This document shows, piece after piece, positions 20,051 through 31,633 of a DNA stretch of 64,000 nucleotides. The notes under the pieces are model-generated. The model made no database searches. It was not told where the DNA came from and saw only the letters and a program-made list of their open reading frames with translations. The number at the start of each line of letters is the position of its first letter. Positions within the stretch are counted from its first letter, which is position 1. The DNA comes from Labia minor (taxonomy: Eukaryota > Arthropoda > Insecta > Dermaptera > Spongiphoridae): NCBI GenBank assembly GCA_963082975.1, contig OY720344.1:27129172-27193171 (forward strand). The letters run 5' to 3'. Both the position numbers and the translations under genes were made by a program.

Positions 20051-20806
20051 CAGTGGTGTACCTAGAACTTTTGCCGCCCGGGGCGATCTCCAGTTTGCCG
20101 CCCTTTTTATTATAAGTCAATCAAATAGTGGTTTTTATAAATTATTACACATAAATAAATTATTAAGTTATTTAATCAATATTAATTAATACACAGAGTA
20201 AATTTTTTTACACATATTTGTATGCACTCGTAAACCTATTAATATAATATTTACTCTTCTAGCTTTCATACTAGAAAAATCGTGTATAATGCTCCCAAAA
20301 TTTATATTTATATTTTTTCCGCCGGCCCTGCTTTTCAAAAAAAAAATCGATGATTTAAAAAAATATTGGTATATCACTTCAAAGTAATCATATAAACTTT
20401 TCAAAAGAAATGATATTTATAAACTGATATCAAAAAATTTTAGTTAGGAAAAATTGCAGAACAAAATCGTAAAGATGCGTTTACTAATTCAACCAATTTT
20501 AATGAATACAATAAAATAAAATTATTATCCTGTTTTTGGAATTAGAATTTAAAATTTACACTAAAATGCATTTATATACACCGAGGAATAATATTCGAAA
20601 TCATATAATTGATCATAATTTATATAAATCAAATAGTAAACTTATAATATTCATATTAATCATTTATTATTCAAGAAAGAAAAAAAATAAATATGAAATG
20701 AATAAGTTGCTTTTTACAACTATAACTAAATATAAAAAATGCCGCCCCAAGATAAGTGCCGCCCGGTGCGGACCGCACCCACCGCACCCCCCTAGGTACG
20801 CCACTG
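20051..20806. mobile_element. hAT MITE (756 bp) with 8-bp TSD
   Basis: TIRs start CAGTGGTGTACCTAG at the left and, inverted, CAGTGGCGTACCTAG at the right. Both are followed by GC-rich blocks with GCCGCCCGGGG at the left and CCGGGCGGCA inverted at the right. The 8-bp TATCTATC flanks both sides (20043-20050, 20807-20814). CAGTG termini with 8-bp TSD identify the hAT superfamily. The AT-rich interior has only short frames, so it depends on a transposase elsewhere. Confidence 0.85.
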
Positions 20807-20814
20807 TATCTATC

Positions 20815-21770
20815 TATATATAACAGAAGCTTATAATACTGATCGCATATCTCTCCATTCTCCGTTTAAAAAAAATACTTGAGTCGTAAAAAAAGATCTC
20901 TCAAAGGAAGGGTTGGGAAGTGGAAGACGATGAAAAATGCTCTCTGACCTAGTAATCTAAATTATGAATCTCACTTGCACCCTTACCAAGTTTAAACTCC
21001 TATAATTTTAGCATAATATTCCTGGTGGAGATTTCGAGAAAATGACAGAGAATGCAAATATGAAAGATGGTGGGGGCGGAGGCAAACCTGAGCTGCTGCT
21101 GCTCCTTCAGCCTGAATTATTCAAAGTCAAGAGTTTTGGCAGCCATTTCTAAGGGTTGTGATTGATCGTTTTTAATGTGGCATCCAAGCACAACGACAAA
21201 TTGGGCTTTTTTAACAATTTATAAATACTCCTCTATTATATGAGGGATTTATTCAAATATCGGTTATATTAAAGTAAATACGATCAGTCATTTTTTTTTT
21301 TAATATTAAAAGTTTTCATCATTGTAAAATATTGATCACATTCAATATTATTTAATATTGTTTTCGATGGAGAGATTTTTAATTAAATGAATGCTATTTA
21401 TTCTAATATTGGATACATTTTGCTATAAACTAATGGCATATTTCATGTTTTTCAAATATTGTGTTCTCTTGTATTAATAAATTCTTCATAACCAAGAATG
21501 GAATATTAAACACTACAAATGGGAAATAAAATTAATATAGCTAAAACTAATATATATATTTTAATATTTATCTCATTTTACTTTAATAATATATCATCAT
21601 ATGGTATAATATAAATATCTATAAATATAAATATTATATTATTTGTTTATTTTATTTTTCTCTATGTTTGTATTATTCAAAATGAATACAGTTAGGATAT
21701 ACTTTTAAATATGGACAAATTTTTCCTGTTGAATTAAATCAGAAATTTAAAAAAATCTAATGTGTTTAAT
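20815..21770. other. AT-rich DNA with a GC-richer patch
   Basis: About 20930-21200 is more balanced and purine-rich, with a GCTGCTGCTGCTCC tract (about 21089-21102), but no frame with a domain. The rest is AT-rich. Confidence 0.5.
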
Positions 21771-23210
21771 ACTAGAGTACCGGGACCCCCCGAGCCTCGG
21801 CTCGGTACTTAAGTTAAAAAAAATGATTCATTATTATTGGGTTTGGCTGGTAATATTAATACCTGGGATACCGAGCTGTCGCTCGAAAAAATGTTTAGAC
21901 ATTATTATAGACATTTTCATTCTGTAAATTAAATAATTTTATTTCATTTAAATAAATATCTATTTTTAAATAATTTTTCTCTACATTATTTATCTAATTC
22001 TGACAATATATTAAGATCACACCGGGACCCCGAGCCTCGGCTAGGTAATTAAGTTAAAAAAAAATAATTCATTATTATATTGGGTTTGGCTGGTAATATT
22101 AATACATATTATTAAAATATATATTTTTAATTTTATTTCGAAATTAAATAAAAAATTTTAAAATATTTTAAATATAAAAAAAATATTAAAACAATATCTT
22201 TTAAAAAAAGGCGGGAGTCAAATTTCAATATGAGTGTCATTTGTCCATATATAAATTAAAAGATAAGATTAGTTAATTCAAATATATATATAAACAAAAG
22301 CAAAATTAAATAATAAAAATTTATAAAAAATAAAAAAAAAATTTGAATTAATATTAAATTATTAGTTAATGACTAATAAGTAATTAATAAAATAAAAAAA
22401 ATAAAATTTATTACAATATTACAATTATTAAATGTTGCATCATTTTAATTAATAAAATAAAATAAAAGAAATTAAATTTAATCAAAGAACAATGAATAAA
22501 TAAATATAAAATAATAGATAAAAAAAAAAAAAAATTTTTTTCCGCCGGTTTCGATCCTGCTAAGTTGACTATTCAAAACAGTGCCTTGACCCATTAGACT
22601 GATATATATTTAGTTAATTAACATGACATTTTTACTCTCTTTGTAAGAATTATATGTTTTTTTGTTTTTGTTTTTGTTTTTTTTGAGAGTGATTAATAAA
22701 TATATATATATATTTTATTAAAAATAAATATTTTTAATTTTATTTCGAAATTAAATAATGAATTTTAAAATATTTTAAATATATAAAAAAATGTTAATTC
22801 AATTCATTTAAAAAAAAGCGGGAGTCAGCCAACCATATTTTATTTTGTTAATAATTAATTAATTAAGATTAATAAATATATATATATATATATATTATTA
22901 AAAATAAATATTTTTAATTTTATTTCGAAATTTATTTTATTTTAAAATATTTTAAATATAAAAAAAATATTAATTGAAGTAAAATTGATGACGTCACACC
23001 CATATATAATTTTCAATTAAGAAATTAATAATGAAGCTGTAAGTTTCAAGAGATGTGATCAATAAAACTCAATTTTTCTTTATAAATACTATATCTAGTG
23101 TGAATTTGAAAAAAATCGTTAGAGCGGTTTTTGAGAACCAATGGTTATAGAAAGAAATATAGATATATAGAAAGAAATATAGATATATATATACAATTTT
23201 AGCTAGCATA
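21771..23210. repeat. Repeat D cluster and associated AT-rich direct repeats
   Basis: Two copies of a block GGGACCCC, CGAGCCTCGGCT, then TTAAGTTAAAAAAAA and TTGGGTTTGGCTGGTAATAT, at 21780-21862 and 22022-22105. A further block, AATATTTTTAATTTTATTTCG followed by TTTTAAAATATTTTAAATAT, occurs near 22120, 22725 and 22905. Two of these are followed by GCGGGAGTCA (22212, 22810). This is a mosaic of old repeat copies without coding capacity. Confidence 0.55.
22538..22610 (-). other. tRNA-like segment (pseudo-tRNA or SINE head)
   Basis: On the minus strand a box-A-like TCAGTCTAATGGG is followed about 35 nt later by GGATCGAAACC, a good match to the pol III box B. The T-arm can pair four of five positions, but the anticodon arm and acceptor stem do not pair properly. 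It is not a functional tRNA; origin as a tRNA pseudogene or SINE 5' end is likely. Confidence 0.35.
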
Positions 23211-23246
23211 ATAAGATTAGATATATTTAATTTTTTTTAAAAAAAA

Positions 23247-23436
23247 ATCTCTGACTTTTGTACGTCCTACGCAAGGACAACGCCTATCAAGTCGGATATA
23301 TCAATTTTTAATGCGAAGGCTGGGTGGACTCCGTTCCATAGACTCCAGCTAGAGAAATTCTCTTCCCAGGCCCGCAACTTGAAGCCGGGACTACGATAAT
23401 GAAAGGCAGCAACGCTACCTCCCACCTTGTGGCGCC
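23247..23436 (-). mobile_element. tRNA-headed SINE, shortened copy
   Basis: On the minus strand it begins GGCGCCACAAGG, contains a degenerate box A and a box B-like GGCTTCAAGTTGC, and ends with ACTTGATAGGCGTTGTCCTT and GTACAAAAGTCAGAG, then A/T-rich. Order and sequence match the SINE at 41220-41498, but about 90 bp of the middle is missing. Confidence 0.7.
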
Positions 23437-25580
23437 TTCTTTAATTTTAAAAACTTTATATTTTTATATTTTTATTAAATACTAGCTGCCCAAATCACTT
23501 TTGGTATTCTTAATCTCTAAGCCTTCTATACCCTTGTAGTGATGAAAAGTTTGTTGTTTTTTTTTAAACTCGTAAGTAAATTCATTTAATTTAGATATAT
23601 TTCAATCATTATATATACTTATTCATTTTCCTTATTGTACTATTTTTAATTTAGTCACCAAATTATTTTATATTATTTATTATTATTATTATTTTATTAT
23701 TATATGTATGTTATAATTGGTTACAATGTTCTTTAATATATATTTTATTATATATTACTATTTTTATTATAATTTGGCGTATTTTATGTGGGGAAATGTA
23801 AAGAAAAAAAAATTTGACTATACTAAAACTAAATAACTAACATTTTTAACACTTTATATAGCTAATCTGAAAATATAAAGTGTAAATGTGTTTGTCCTAA
23901 GACTATTTCACTTTTACTATTAGTTAGAGAAAGTAGTTTGTCTCCTCCAATAGAAAAATTTGGCGCTATAGAATAGACTAGACTACAGTTATCACATTCC
24001 TCCAACTGTCTCCATTCATTGCCATCTCCGCCCCACTTCTATTTTCTCCCTTACGTCCTCCATCCTCTTATATTCCCTACCCACCTGTCTACCAAACGGT
24101 CGATTTTCACTTCACTCTCCAGTGATTTTATCCTTATGTCCATAAATGTTACCGAAAATCCTATATTATTTTCTGGAAATGCTTCTCTTAGTAATGAAGA
24201 TCTAGTTTTCTGGGTTAGTGATTTCATTGGTCTTGTTTTTATACGGGTTTTATCAGCGCCGAACATTTTTTGATAATTTTTTTTTTTCATAAATCATTCT
24301 CTCAGCCATTTATGTAATACAAACAATTAAAAACAAAAAAAGTACAATAATTTAAACTTTACAAGGCAAATAAAACGATGAACATAACTGATATTTAAAT
24401 ATTGAAATTCAATATAAATAATAGGTGATGTAGACTCACAGAGAAATATGAATAATATTAAAGTTTATATGTGGATTCTCTAGGTTATAAAACGTAAAAA
24501 TATATAAAAATTAAAAATTATCATTATTATTATTATTACTTATTTATATATATATATATATAAAAATATATATATCTTTAATAAATTCAGTATAAAAGAT
24601 AATATAATAATGATTTTTAATATTTCTTTATTCTTTAAGGTTCTAAATAGTTTGCCATCAACTCCGCTATCGAAACAGCTTATTAATTCCACAATCTCAG
24701 TCGTTTAGTGAGAATTTTAAAAAATATTTATGTTATCTTAATTGATCGTTTTTTTAAATGTATTCTTTTTATTTGATTACTTTATTTTTGTTTATTTGAC
24801 AACCATTTTTTGTATGTGAAGAGGGAAATTAAACATGGAGTGAATAGAGTATAACATTAATTTATAATATTGGTATGTATACACGTAAAAAAATTATATC
24901 ATGTTTGTTTTAAATATAAACTCACTGTATTTTTTTTAAATGACTTAATAAGAATAAATAATTAATAAAGAAAGAAATATTTATTTTCTGAATTACGTTT
25001 TCATTTGATTATAATTTCTTATTTTTTTAAAAATTTATAACAAAAAAATCATATAAGTATTGAATACACGAGTTAATTAAATTTATTAATACATAATTTT
25101 AATCTAATTGCCTTTCTTCTTTAAGAATTTATTTCTGTTACTGGTTTTTCAACAATAAATGGTATATATTAAAACTCAACTAAAACTTGAAAAAAAAAAA
25201 AAATTCCCTTCTCTCATATTCGGCCAGTTCTCTGATTTATACATATTCAACATATTGAATATAATTAAAAAAAGGGTGGATTGATCTTAATTTACATTTT
25301 AAATTAAAATACCAACTTTGATGAAAATAAATTCAATGAGGAAAAAATGGTGCAAAAAAGAAGTTTATTTGGAATAAATATTCTTTTAAAATTTTTTCTT
25401 AATATTCAAATTAATACATTATTAACGAAAGTATAATATCTATAGGTATAAGATAAAACTTTATTAATTTAAAAACAAGAGAAATATTTATATTGAAAAA
25501 GAGCATTTAATGAATAATGAAGACAAAGATAGTCTTAATTTTATTAATATTTTTTTTTTTATTTTTAAATATTTATAATC
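23437..25580. other. AT-rich DNA with one unassigned frame
   Basis: At about 23484 ACTAGCTGCCCAAA resembles a minus-strand Helitron end but lacks a clear hairpin. About 24000-24290 is more balanced, with an overlapping 79-codon minus frame (KMFGADKTRIKTRPMKSLTQ) and an 84-codon plus frame; neither is recognised. The rest is AT-rich with (AT)n at about 24545-24560. Confidence 0.45.
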
Positions 25581-26215
25581 TTGAATAGGAATTGCTTGTA
25601 TTATGTTCATCTCCCAACATAGTTAGGGTTATAAAATCGAGAAGACATCGATGGGCAGGGCACGTGGCTAGAATGGGAGAGGAAAGAATGGCGAAAAATA
25701 TATTGGTGGGGAGACCAATTGGAAGACCGGTGGGTGGACAATGTAGGAAGGGACGTGAGAGAGATGGGAGAGAGTAGGGGTTGGATGATTATGGTACAGG
25801 ATAGGGACACTTAGGCCCGATTCACACACAAGTGGCGTATGGCACTGGCGTGGTTCTGGCGTGGAACAGGTTTGTTAATGTAATTGCATTAGCTTATGAC
25901 TCAATACCCACAGATATGGCGTGATGGAGGCGTGGAAAATGGCACGAAGACCACTCCAAATGAATAATGAAATGGTCTAGAAGTGGCGTGCTAGTCCTAC
26001 GAGCCACCGGTGGCGTCGGAGTGGAGTGGTCTTCGTGCCATTTTCCACGCCTCCAACACGCCATATCTGTGGGTATTGAGTCATAAGCTAATGCAATTAC
26101 ATTAACAAACCTGTTCCACGCCAGAACCACGCCAGTGCCATACGCCACTTGTGTGTGAATCGGGCCTTAGAGAAATATGTGGCCAAGAACTTCCGAGTTC
26201 CGGAGAGGCACAGAG
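25581..26215 (+). pseudogene. Non-LTR retrotransposon 3' end, interrupted by a MITE
   Basis: The plus strand reads LCSSPNIVRVIKSRRHRWAG, HVARMGEERMAKNI and PIGRPVGGQCRKGRERDG, the end of the RTE/jockey-like RT. The insertion at 25814-26166 splits the following GGGACACTT / GAGAAAT block; on its far side the LINE resumes with GGCCAAGAACTTCCGAGTTC and an AGATAAATAGA tail. Comparison with 1545-1600 shows the pieces are contiguous in an uninterrupted copy. Stops and truncation make it dead. Confidence 0.75.
25814..26166. mobile_element. Foldback MITE (353 bp) with TTA target duplication
   Basis: Arms of 144 bp (25814-25957 and 26023-26166) are near-perfect inverted repeats beginning GGCCCGATTCACACAC, around a 65-bp centre. 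TTA is duplicated at both sides (25811-25813, 26167-26169). A 3-bp TTA duplication is typical of PIF/Harbinger-type elements, but the ends are not diagnostic, so superfamily is uncertain. It sits within a LINE, giving a known empty site. The 84-codon minus frame over it reads through both arms and is not a gene. Confidence 0.8.
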
Positions 26216-27626
26216 ATAAATAGATTATAATCTTGAATATAAAGGGTTTTATTCTTTAAACAACATTTATTTATTATGAAATACCATTGCAAAGAATAAA
26301 AATTATTTTTATTTATCTATAGAGTTTTAATATTTCAACCAAAGTATAATATTTATAGATAATTCTAAAACAATCATCAATTAAATCAGCATTTTTGAAT
26401 ATTTTTTTTTTTCAAAATGAAATTTTCATTAAATAAAATTTCTAGTTAATATTCCGCGAAGGGGACATATTTATATACATATTGATTAGTATTATTTAAA
26501 AATATTATTCAGATAAAAAGGAATTTTTTTTTACTACAAAAAAAACAAAGGTTTGGTTGTAAATCAAAATATTCAATTTTGTTCTCTGTTAATTATTTAT
26601 TATTGTTTATACATTTTATTTTCCACTATTGTTTGAGTATTCTGTTCATTTCCAATGATTAACTTGCAGAGCACATATGTTATTATCTCTGAGGTATTTT
26701 TTTTTTACTATTTCAATAATCTCGATAGGGAAAGCAAATTAAGTTATTCAAGTAAACTTATATTCGGATCAAGTGCCGCGTTGATTCTATTAATCAACTC
26801 AACTAACTTAATATTCCATTCAACATTGAAAATTTACCTATACTAATATATATACCTATATTTATATATATATATATATATATATTTAATATTTCCCATA
26901 TCTAATGGCATAATTAAATCAGTTAATAGAAACTCTAGCTTCATTTAATTTCATCTCCGTTTCTTCATAATTATTTACATTACATAGAGGGTTTTAATAG
27001 ATAAATACTTAGTGTAAGCATCTTTTTTTAAAATTGAAATTTTGTAATGAAGTTATTAATTTAACTTTATTAATTTTAAATCAAATTTATTTTTATTTAT
27101 TTGAAGCAATTTCTTATTAGAATTATTTCATATTCATATTCATATAGATATCAATCTTTTTTAATATTTAATAATAAAATAAAAATTATTAAAATTAAAA
27201 AATTTCATTAAAAAATATATTCAATACATATACAAAATATAATTTTGTTTTTAAATCATGATATTTGTGGTGTATAAACAAATGAATAACATCAACATCC
27301 AGCAAGCAGAAATCCCAAATTCAAGGTCAACCAAGAGCAAGAAATATTCTAATTATTATTTCTATAAATTAATAACTGCTCCCGACTCCCAGAATTGACA
27401 ATTTCTGGTTCTAAATAATCCTGCGCACTCATAAGGACTTCAGAATAAACAAAAAAAAAAAAAACATAATCCATGAGAAGAACAATCAGTCTACAAATCT
27501 CTAAAAGGAAACTTGATATTCGGATTTTGGGGGACACAGACTATTTAAAAATCTATCAAGAGAAGATTCAGCAATGATAAGTTCTACGAGAAAGGGAAGT
27601 AAAGTTCTTCTTCTCGGTATGAAGTA
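26216..27626. other. AT-rich DNA, no gene seen
   Basis: AT-rich with (AT)n at about 26865-26886. Frames of about 60 codons (26655-26846 plus, 27349-27537 minus) have no domain or supporting context. Confidence 0.55.
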
Positions 27627-28020
27627 GTCTAAGGCATAGGTTCTTAAACTTATGTACTCCACGGACCCCCACTTGAAAAAATTTTTTTTGACGGACCCCC
27701 ATCACAACTTTAGGTACTTTACGTCATTTTATTAATTAATTTCTGGCTTACGATCTCATAAGGACAAGGATATATGATGAATATTTCTAACAGTGATTGG
27801 TGAATAACGATTTTTTTGCATATTGTAGAACACATTTTATTAGAAATTATAATATTGAAGAAAGAAAATACAAACATTGTCATAGCAACAAATCTCACAA
27901 ATTATAATGGGTACTTACATTAAATTCATATAAATATTTTATAATTTTTTTCAGAAAATATTAAATAAGAAATATTTTAAAAAATAACTGCATCTATCTC
28001 ATTAAATATAACTTACATAT

Positions 28021-29870
28021 TTAATGAGATGTATGCAGTTGTTTTCTTGAAACAAGAATCTCAATATCTGGCTTAATATTGGAAACTTTTAATCTAAGAT
28101 CCGGCTCTACATTTAATTTGTTTCTATATTTAGACTTAATATAAAATAGTACCGAAAAAGCTTGTTCGCATAAATATGTTGTGCAGAATGGAATCAAGTG
28201 TTGAAGTGCTTTATTTGCAACCGCAGGATAATCTGACCTGAGAAGTAACCAAAAGTTGCTCAATTCAGTTTTGTTAAATTTTAGTTTATAAGTTGTATCA
28301 CCACGAGAATATCTTGTTCAGGTGCAGATAAATGTTTAGTATTTGTAATTTCCATATTAAATGGATCTCTGATCCAGTTATTGCAAGGATCAGGAGTAGA
28401 AAAATACTTCCTGAAGTTGCTTTTCAAAGTAATTAAATGTTCAACAAATAATTGACGCGTTTGATTAAGCAATTTTTCACTGGAGCTTTCTATGAAATCA
28501 TTGAGAGTTGGAAAAGACTCATATACACCGTTCTGGATGCGTTTCGACCACAAGTCGATTTTTTTAATCATTGCTTCTATTTTATCTTCAACTTTAAATA
28601 TATTTACAACAGTACCTTGCAGGCTCAAATTAAGTTCGTTCAATTTTGTAAAAATATCAGTCAAGTAAGCCACCTTAGCTAACCAGATAAAATCATTGAA
28701 ACATTCGGTCAGTTCAAAATGCGCATCTATTAAAAACAATCGTATTTCATCTCGAAGCTCAAAAAGGCGAATGAGTACTTTCCCGCGGGACAACCAACGT
28801 ACATCTGTATGTAATAATAAATGTGTATGTTGACTACCCATTTCCTCACACAAAATTTTAAAAACTCTGGAATTAAGTGGACGAGCCTTAATGAAATTGA
28901 CAATTTTAACTACTTCGTCTAATGTTCTTTTCAAATCTGGTGACATATTTTTGGCTGCTAATGATTCTCTGTGAATGCAGCAATGATTCCAAACAACCTG
29001 AGGCGCAACATTTTTAATAAGAGCAATCAATCCAGTTCTTGTACCTGACATTGCACGAGCACCATCAGTGCAAATTCCAACACATTTTGGCCACTCTATT
29101 TCATTTTCGGTTATAAAATTATTCAAACTGTTAAATATGTCATTAGCTGTCGTTCGTGAAGGTAGTGAATCACAAAACAATACATCTTCTTGTATTTGAT
29201 TTTCAAACTCATATCTAATGAAAGCTAACAAATTGGCATTATTAGTGACATCAGTACTTTCATCCAATTGTAATGAGTAATAGTGACTTTTGCGCACTCT
29301 CGATATTAATTCTTCTTTTATATTACATGACATGTCTTCAATCCTATTCTTAACCGTATCATTTGATAATGAAATCAAATTTATATCGTTTGCTGCTTTA
29401 GTTCCTAACATTATATTTGTAATTACTTTTGTAGCAGGAAGAATTAATTGCTCTGCTATATTATGCGGCTTTCCTGCTTTAGCAATAAGTAGAGCTACTT
29501 CATATGATGCCATTACTGCTTTCTTACTCATACCACCAGATCCCGTCTTTACCATCAATTTCTGACTTGAAGTAAGTTCTTCTTTTTTCATTTTAAAAAA
29601 TTCGATAGACTTACTAACATGCTCGCTGTGCTTTGTTTGTAAATGACGTCTGAGATTAGCAGGTGTCATACTTTCATTGGATAAACTTTCCTGACATAGA
29701 ACGCAGACTGGTCTTTCCACATCATTGTTGCAAATATAAGTAAATCCAAATGATAAATAATCATCCGAATATTTTCTAGTTTTGCGTTTCTTGGTAGAGT
29801 TTGCTGTTGATGCCTCATCATCTGATTCTTTCCGTTTCTGTGTTGAACCAGTTTGTAGCCAACGATCCAT
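28021..29870 (-). pseudogene. hAT transposase, BED-finger type (ZBED5/SCAND3-like), one frameshift
   Basis: Starts at ATG 29870 with MDRWLQTGSTQKRK. Visible parts: basic N-terminus; BED-type zinc finger with CVLC at residues 56-59 and H76/H81; RNase H-like core with LDESTD (D203) and CTDGA (D269), then HCCIHRE near 296-302; a helical insertion region; and a C-terminal hAT dimerisation segment with CEQAFS and KSKYRNKLN, where the family's third acidic residue usually lies. The main frame (529 aa) ends at 28281 because of a one-base indel near 28300. The C-terminal 80 or so residues continue in another frame to a stop at 28021. Apart from that shift the domain order is complete. It would cut and paste the element at its TIRs in the nucleus. 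Domesticated relatives exist in animals, but TIRs and TSD here show an ordinary transposon. Confidence 0.85.
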
Positions 29871-30344
29871 TTTATGGAGTAATTTATTAACATTGAACTA
29901 CAATAATATAAATATAATATAAATATAATATAAATATAACGAATTATTATTTACTAGCTATGTTTTAATATGATTTTAAATGAATGTTTTAATATCATTT
30001 TAAATGAATGTTTTAAATCATTTTAATAAATGTTTTAAATAATTTTAAATAAATGATTTAATATCATTTTAAATGAATATTAATTTATATAATAAATATA
30101 TTTCGTAATTTGATTCTAAAATATTATTAATTTCGTAATTTGATTCTAAAATATTATTAAAATAAATATTTTTTATTCATAAAACTAACTTATACTTACT
30201 CTCAAAAACAGCCTTTCTGGGAAATTGCAAAATGTGTTTAGTGTTTTTATAAAATAATGATCATGCAAATTACACTAAAAATTAAAAAAAATTATTAGCT
30301 ATAATAAACTATTATTAGCTATAATTTAATTATAATTAATTAAA

Positions 30345-30455
30345 TTAATAAAAATAATTTAAAGATACAACTCGTTGAGAAATGAACTTATAATTAACAT
30401 TAATAAAAATAATTTAAAGATACAACTCGTTGAGAAATGAACTTATAATTAACAT
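30345..30455. repeat. Tandem duplication, two 55-bp units, inside the hAT element
   Basis: TTAATAAAAATAATTTAAAG through AACTTATAATTAACA occurs twice in direct succession with no visible difference. Similar short tandem repeats (TGAATGTTTTAATATCATTT type) lie at 29970-30090. Confidence 0.8.
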
Positions 30456-30929
30456 TTGCTTTAAAACTGTTTAAAACCCCAGAGTGGACGCTGACAATTT
30501 GGGTTTTTCCGGGTAAGACTGTCCCCTCCCCTGGTTTTCCCCAATAACAAAGTGAAAGAAAATTCCCTTATATGCCTCCCCTTCCGAGCCCCTAAGAGGG
30601 GTTATTTTAAAGGAACAATCGAAAAATGATTTTAAATGAATGAATGGATGAAAATTCAAATTTTATATATAGTTTTTTATATATGTTTATTTATTCACAA
30701 AAAATTAATTGACATAATTATCAATTTAATAAAATAAAATAGTATTATTAATAGTATTAAATTATAGCCGTAATTCTCTAGGAGGATATAGTTACACAAT
30801 GAACTTTAAATATTTATATATGTATATATTTTTACGATGATTTTTTTCCGAGGACCGCGGACCCCCAGTAAAGGCTTCGCGGACCCCCAGGGGTCCGCGG
30901 ACCACAGTTTAAGAACCACTGGTCTAAGG

Positions 30930-31633
30930 AATATAAAAATCCTCATCCACAGAAAAAATGAAAATATTTTGGCAAACTAGTCAGAATTGAGAAATGGATA
31001 AAGCTATTCATAATCTTTAAGAGTCCCTTCTCACATAATATTATAATAGTTATATATGGAACAGAAACAATTTGGTTGAAAAGGCGTTTGAAAGTTTCAT
31101 TTCTAAACCTTCAGTTTTCCTGCTGACTCCTAATCTATTATAAATTATTAAAAAATATTATTAATAATATATATATATATATATATATATAACAGCCTAT
31201 GGGTGTATAACAAACGCTCCATGTAATAATTCTAGAAATTTGTAGAATGTTTATAATATTTAAATTTTAAATTAATTAATATTTTCTTATTTAAAACAAA
31301 CTTGGTAATATTTTTTATATTTATATTTTGAAAAATTGTGTAGTTTGCAAAAATGAGTGAAAGCTAAGAGATCCAAATGAGAAAAAACGTCGATTGGCTG
31401 AAGAAAGAAGGGCACGTTGGTTATCTCGTCAAAAATATTTGTATACCTAAGTTAAACTGAAGTGTAGGTTCGCAACTAAAATTATTTTTTGTTGATGATA
31501 TTGAATAGCTATTTTCTTTATACACATATTTTATAGAATTATTTATTTCTTGAAATATTTTGTTACTTTGTATTCGTTGTTAATATCACTAAAAAGTCGT
31601 AGTAAATATTTATAAGGTAGCCCATTTTATTTA
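30930..31633. other. AT-rich DNA with a repeat C fragment
   Basis: (AT)n at about 31168-31191, followed by ATAACAGCCTATGGGTGT and GCTCCATGT (31190-31225), shared with 58922-58950 (repeat C). Around 31375-31447 a short open stretch reads NEKKRRLAEERRARWLSRQK, basic and helical; too short to assign. Confidence 0.45.

Larger units (their letters stand above)
27635..30921 (-). mobile_element. hAT transposon (3,287 bp) with TIRs and 8-bp TSD
   Basis: Left end CATAGGTTCTTAAAC and right end (inverted) CAGTGGTTCTTAAAC are terminal inverted repeats, followed inward by CCACGGACCCCC and CCGCGGACCCC respectively. GTCTAAGG flanks both sides (27627-27634, 30922-30929), the 8-bp duplication of hAT elements. 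One transposase gene lies on the minus strand (28021-29870). About 1 kb of AT-rich sequence with short tandem duplications lies between its start codon and the right TIR, and about 390 bp lie after its stop. The intact TSD and a single frameshift suggest a fairly recent insertion. Confidence 0.9.

Noticed and set aside
23484..23530. Possible minus-strand Helitron end (ACTAGCTGCCC)
   Set aside because: No stable hairpin and no matching 5' end.
24019..24290. Overlapping frames on both strands in balanced-composition DNA
   Set aside because: Weak resemblance of one part to the LINE tail (RWVGNI) is not enough to call it.
25894..26148. 84-codon minus-strand frame
   Set aside because: Reads through both TIRs of the foldback MITE; explained by the element.
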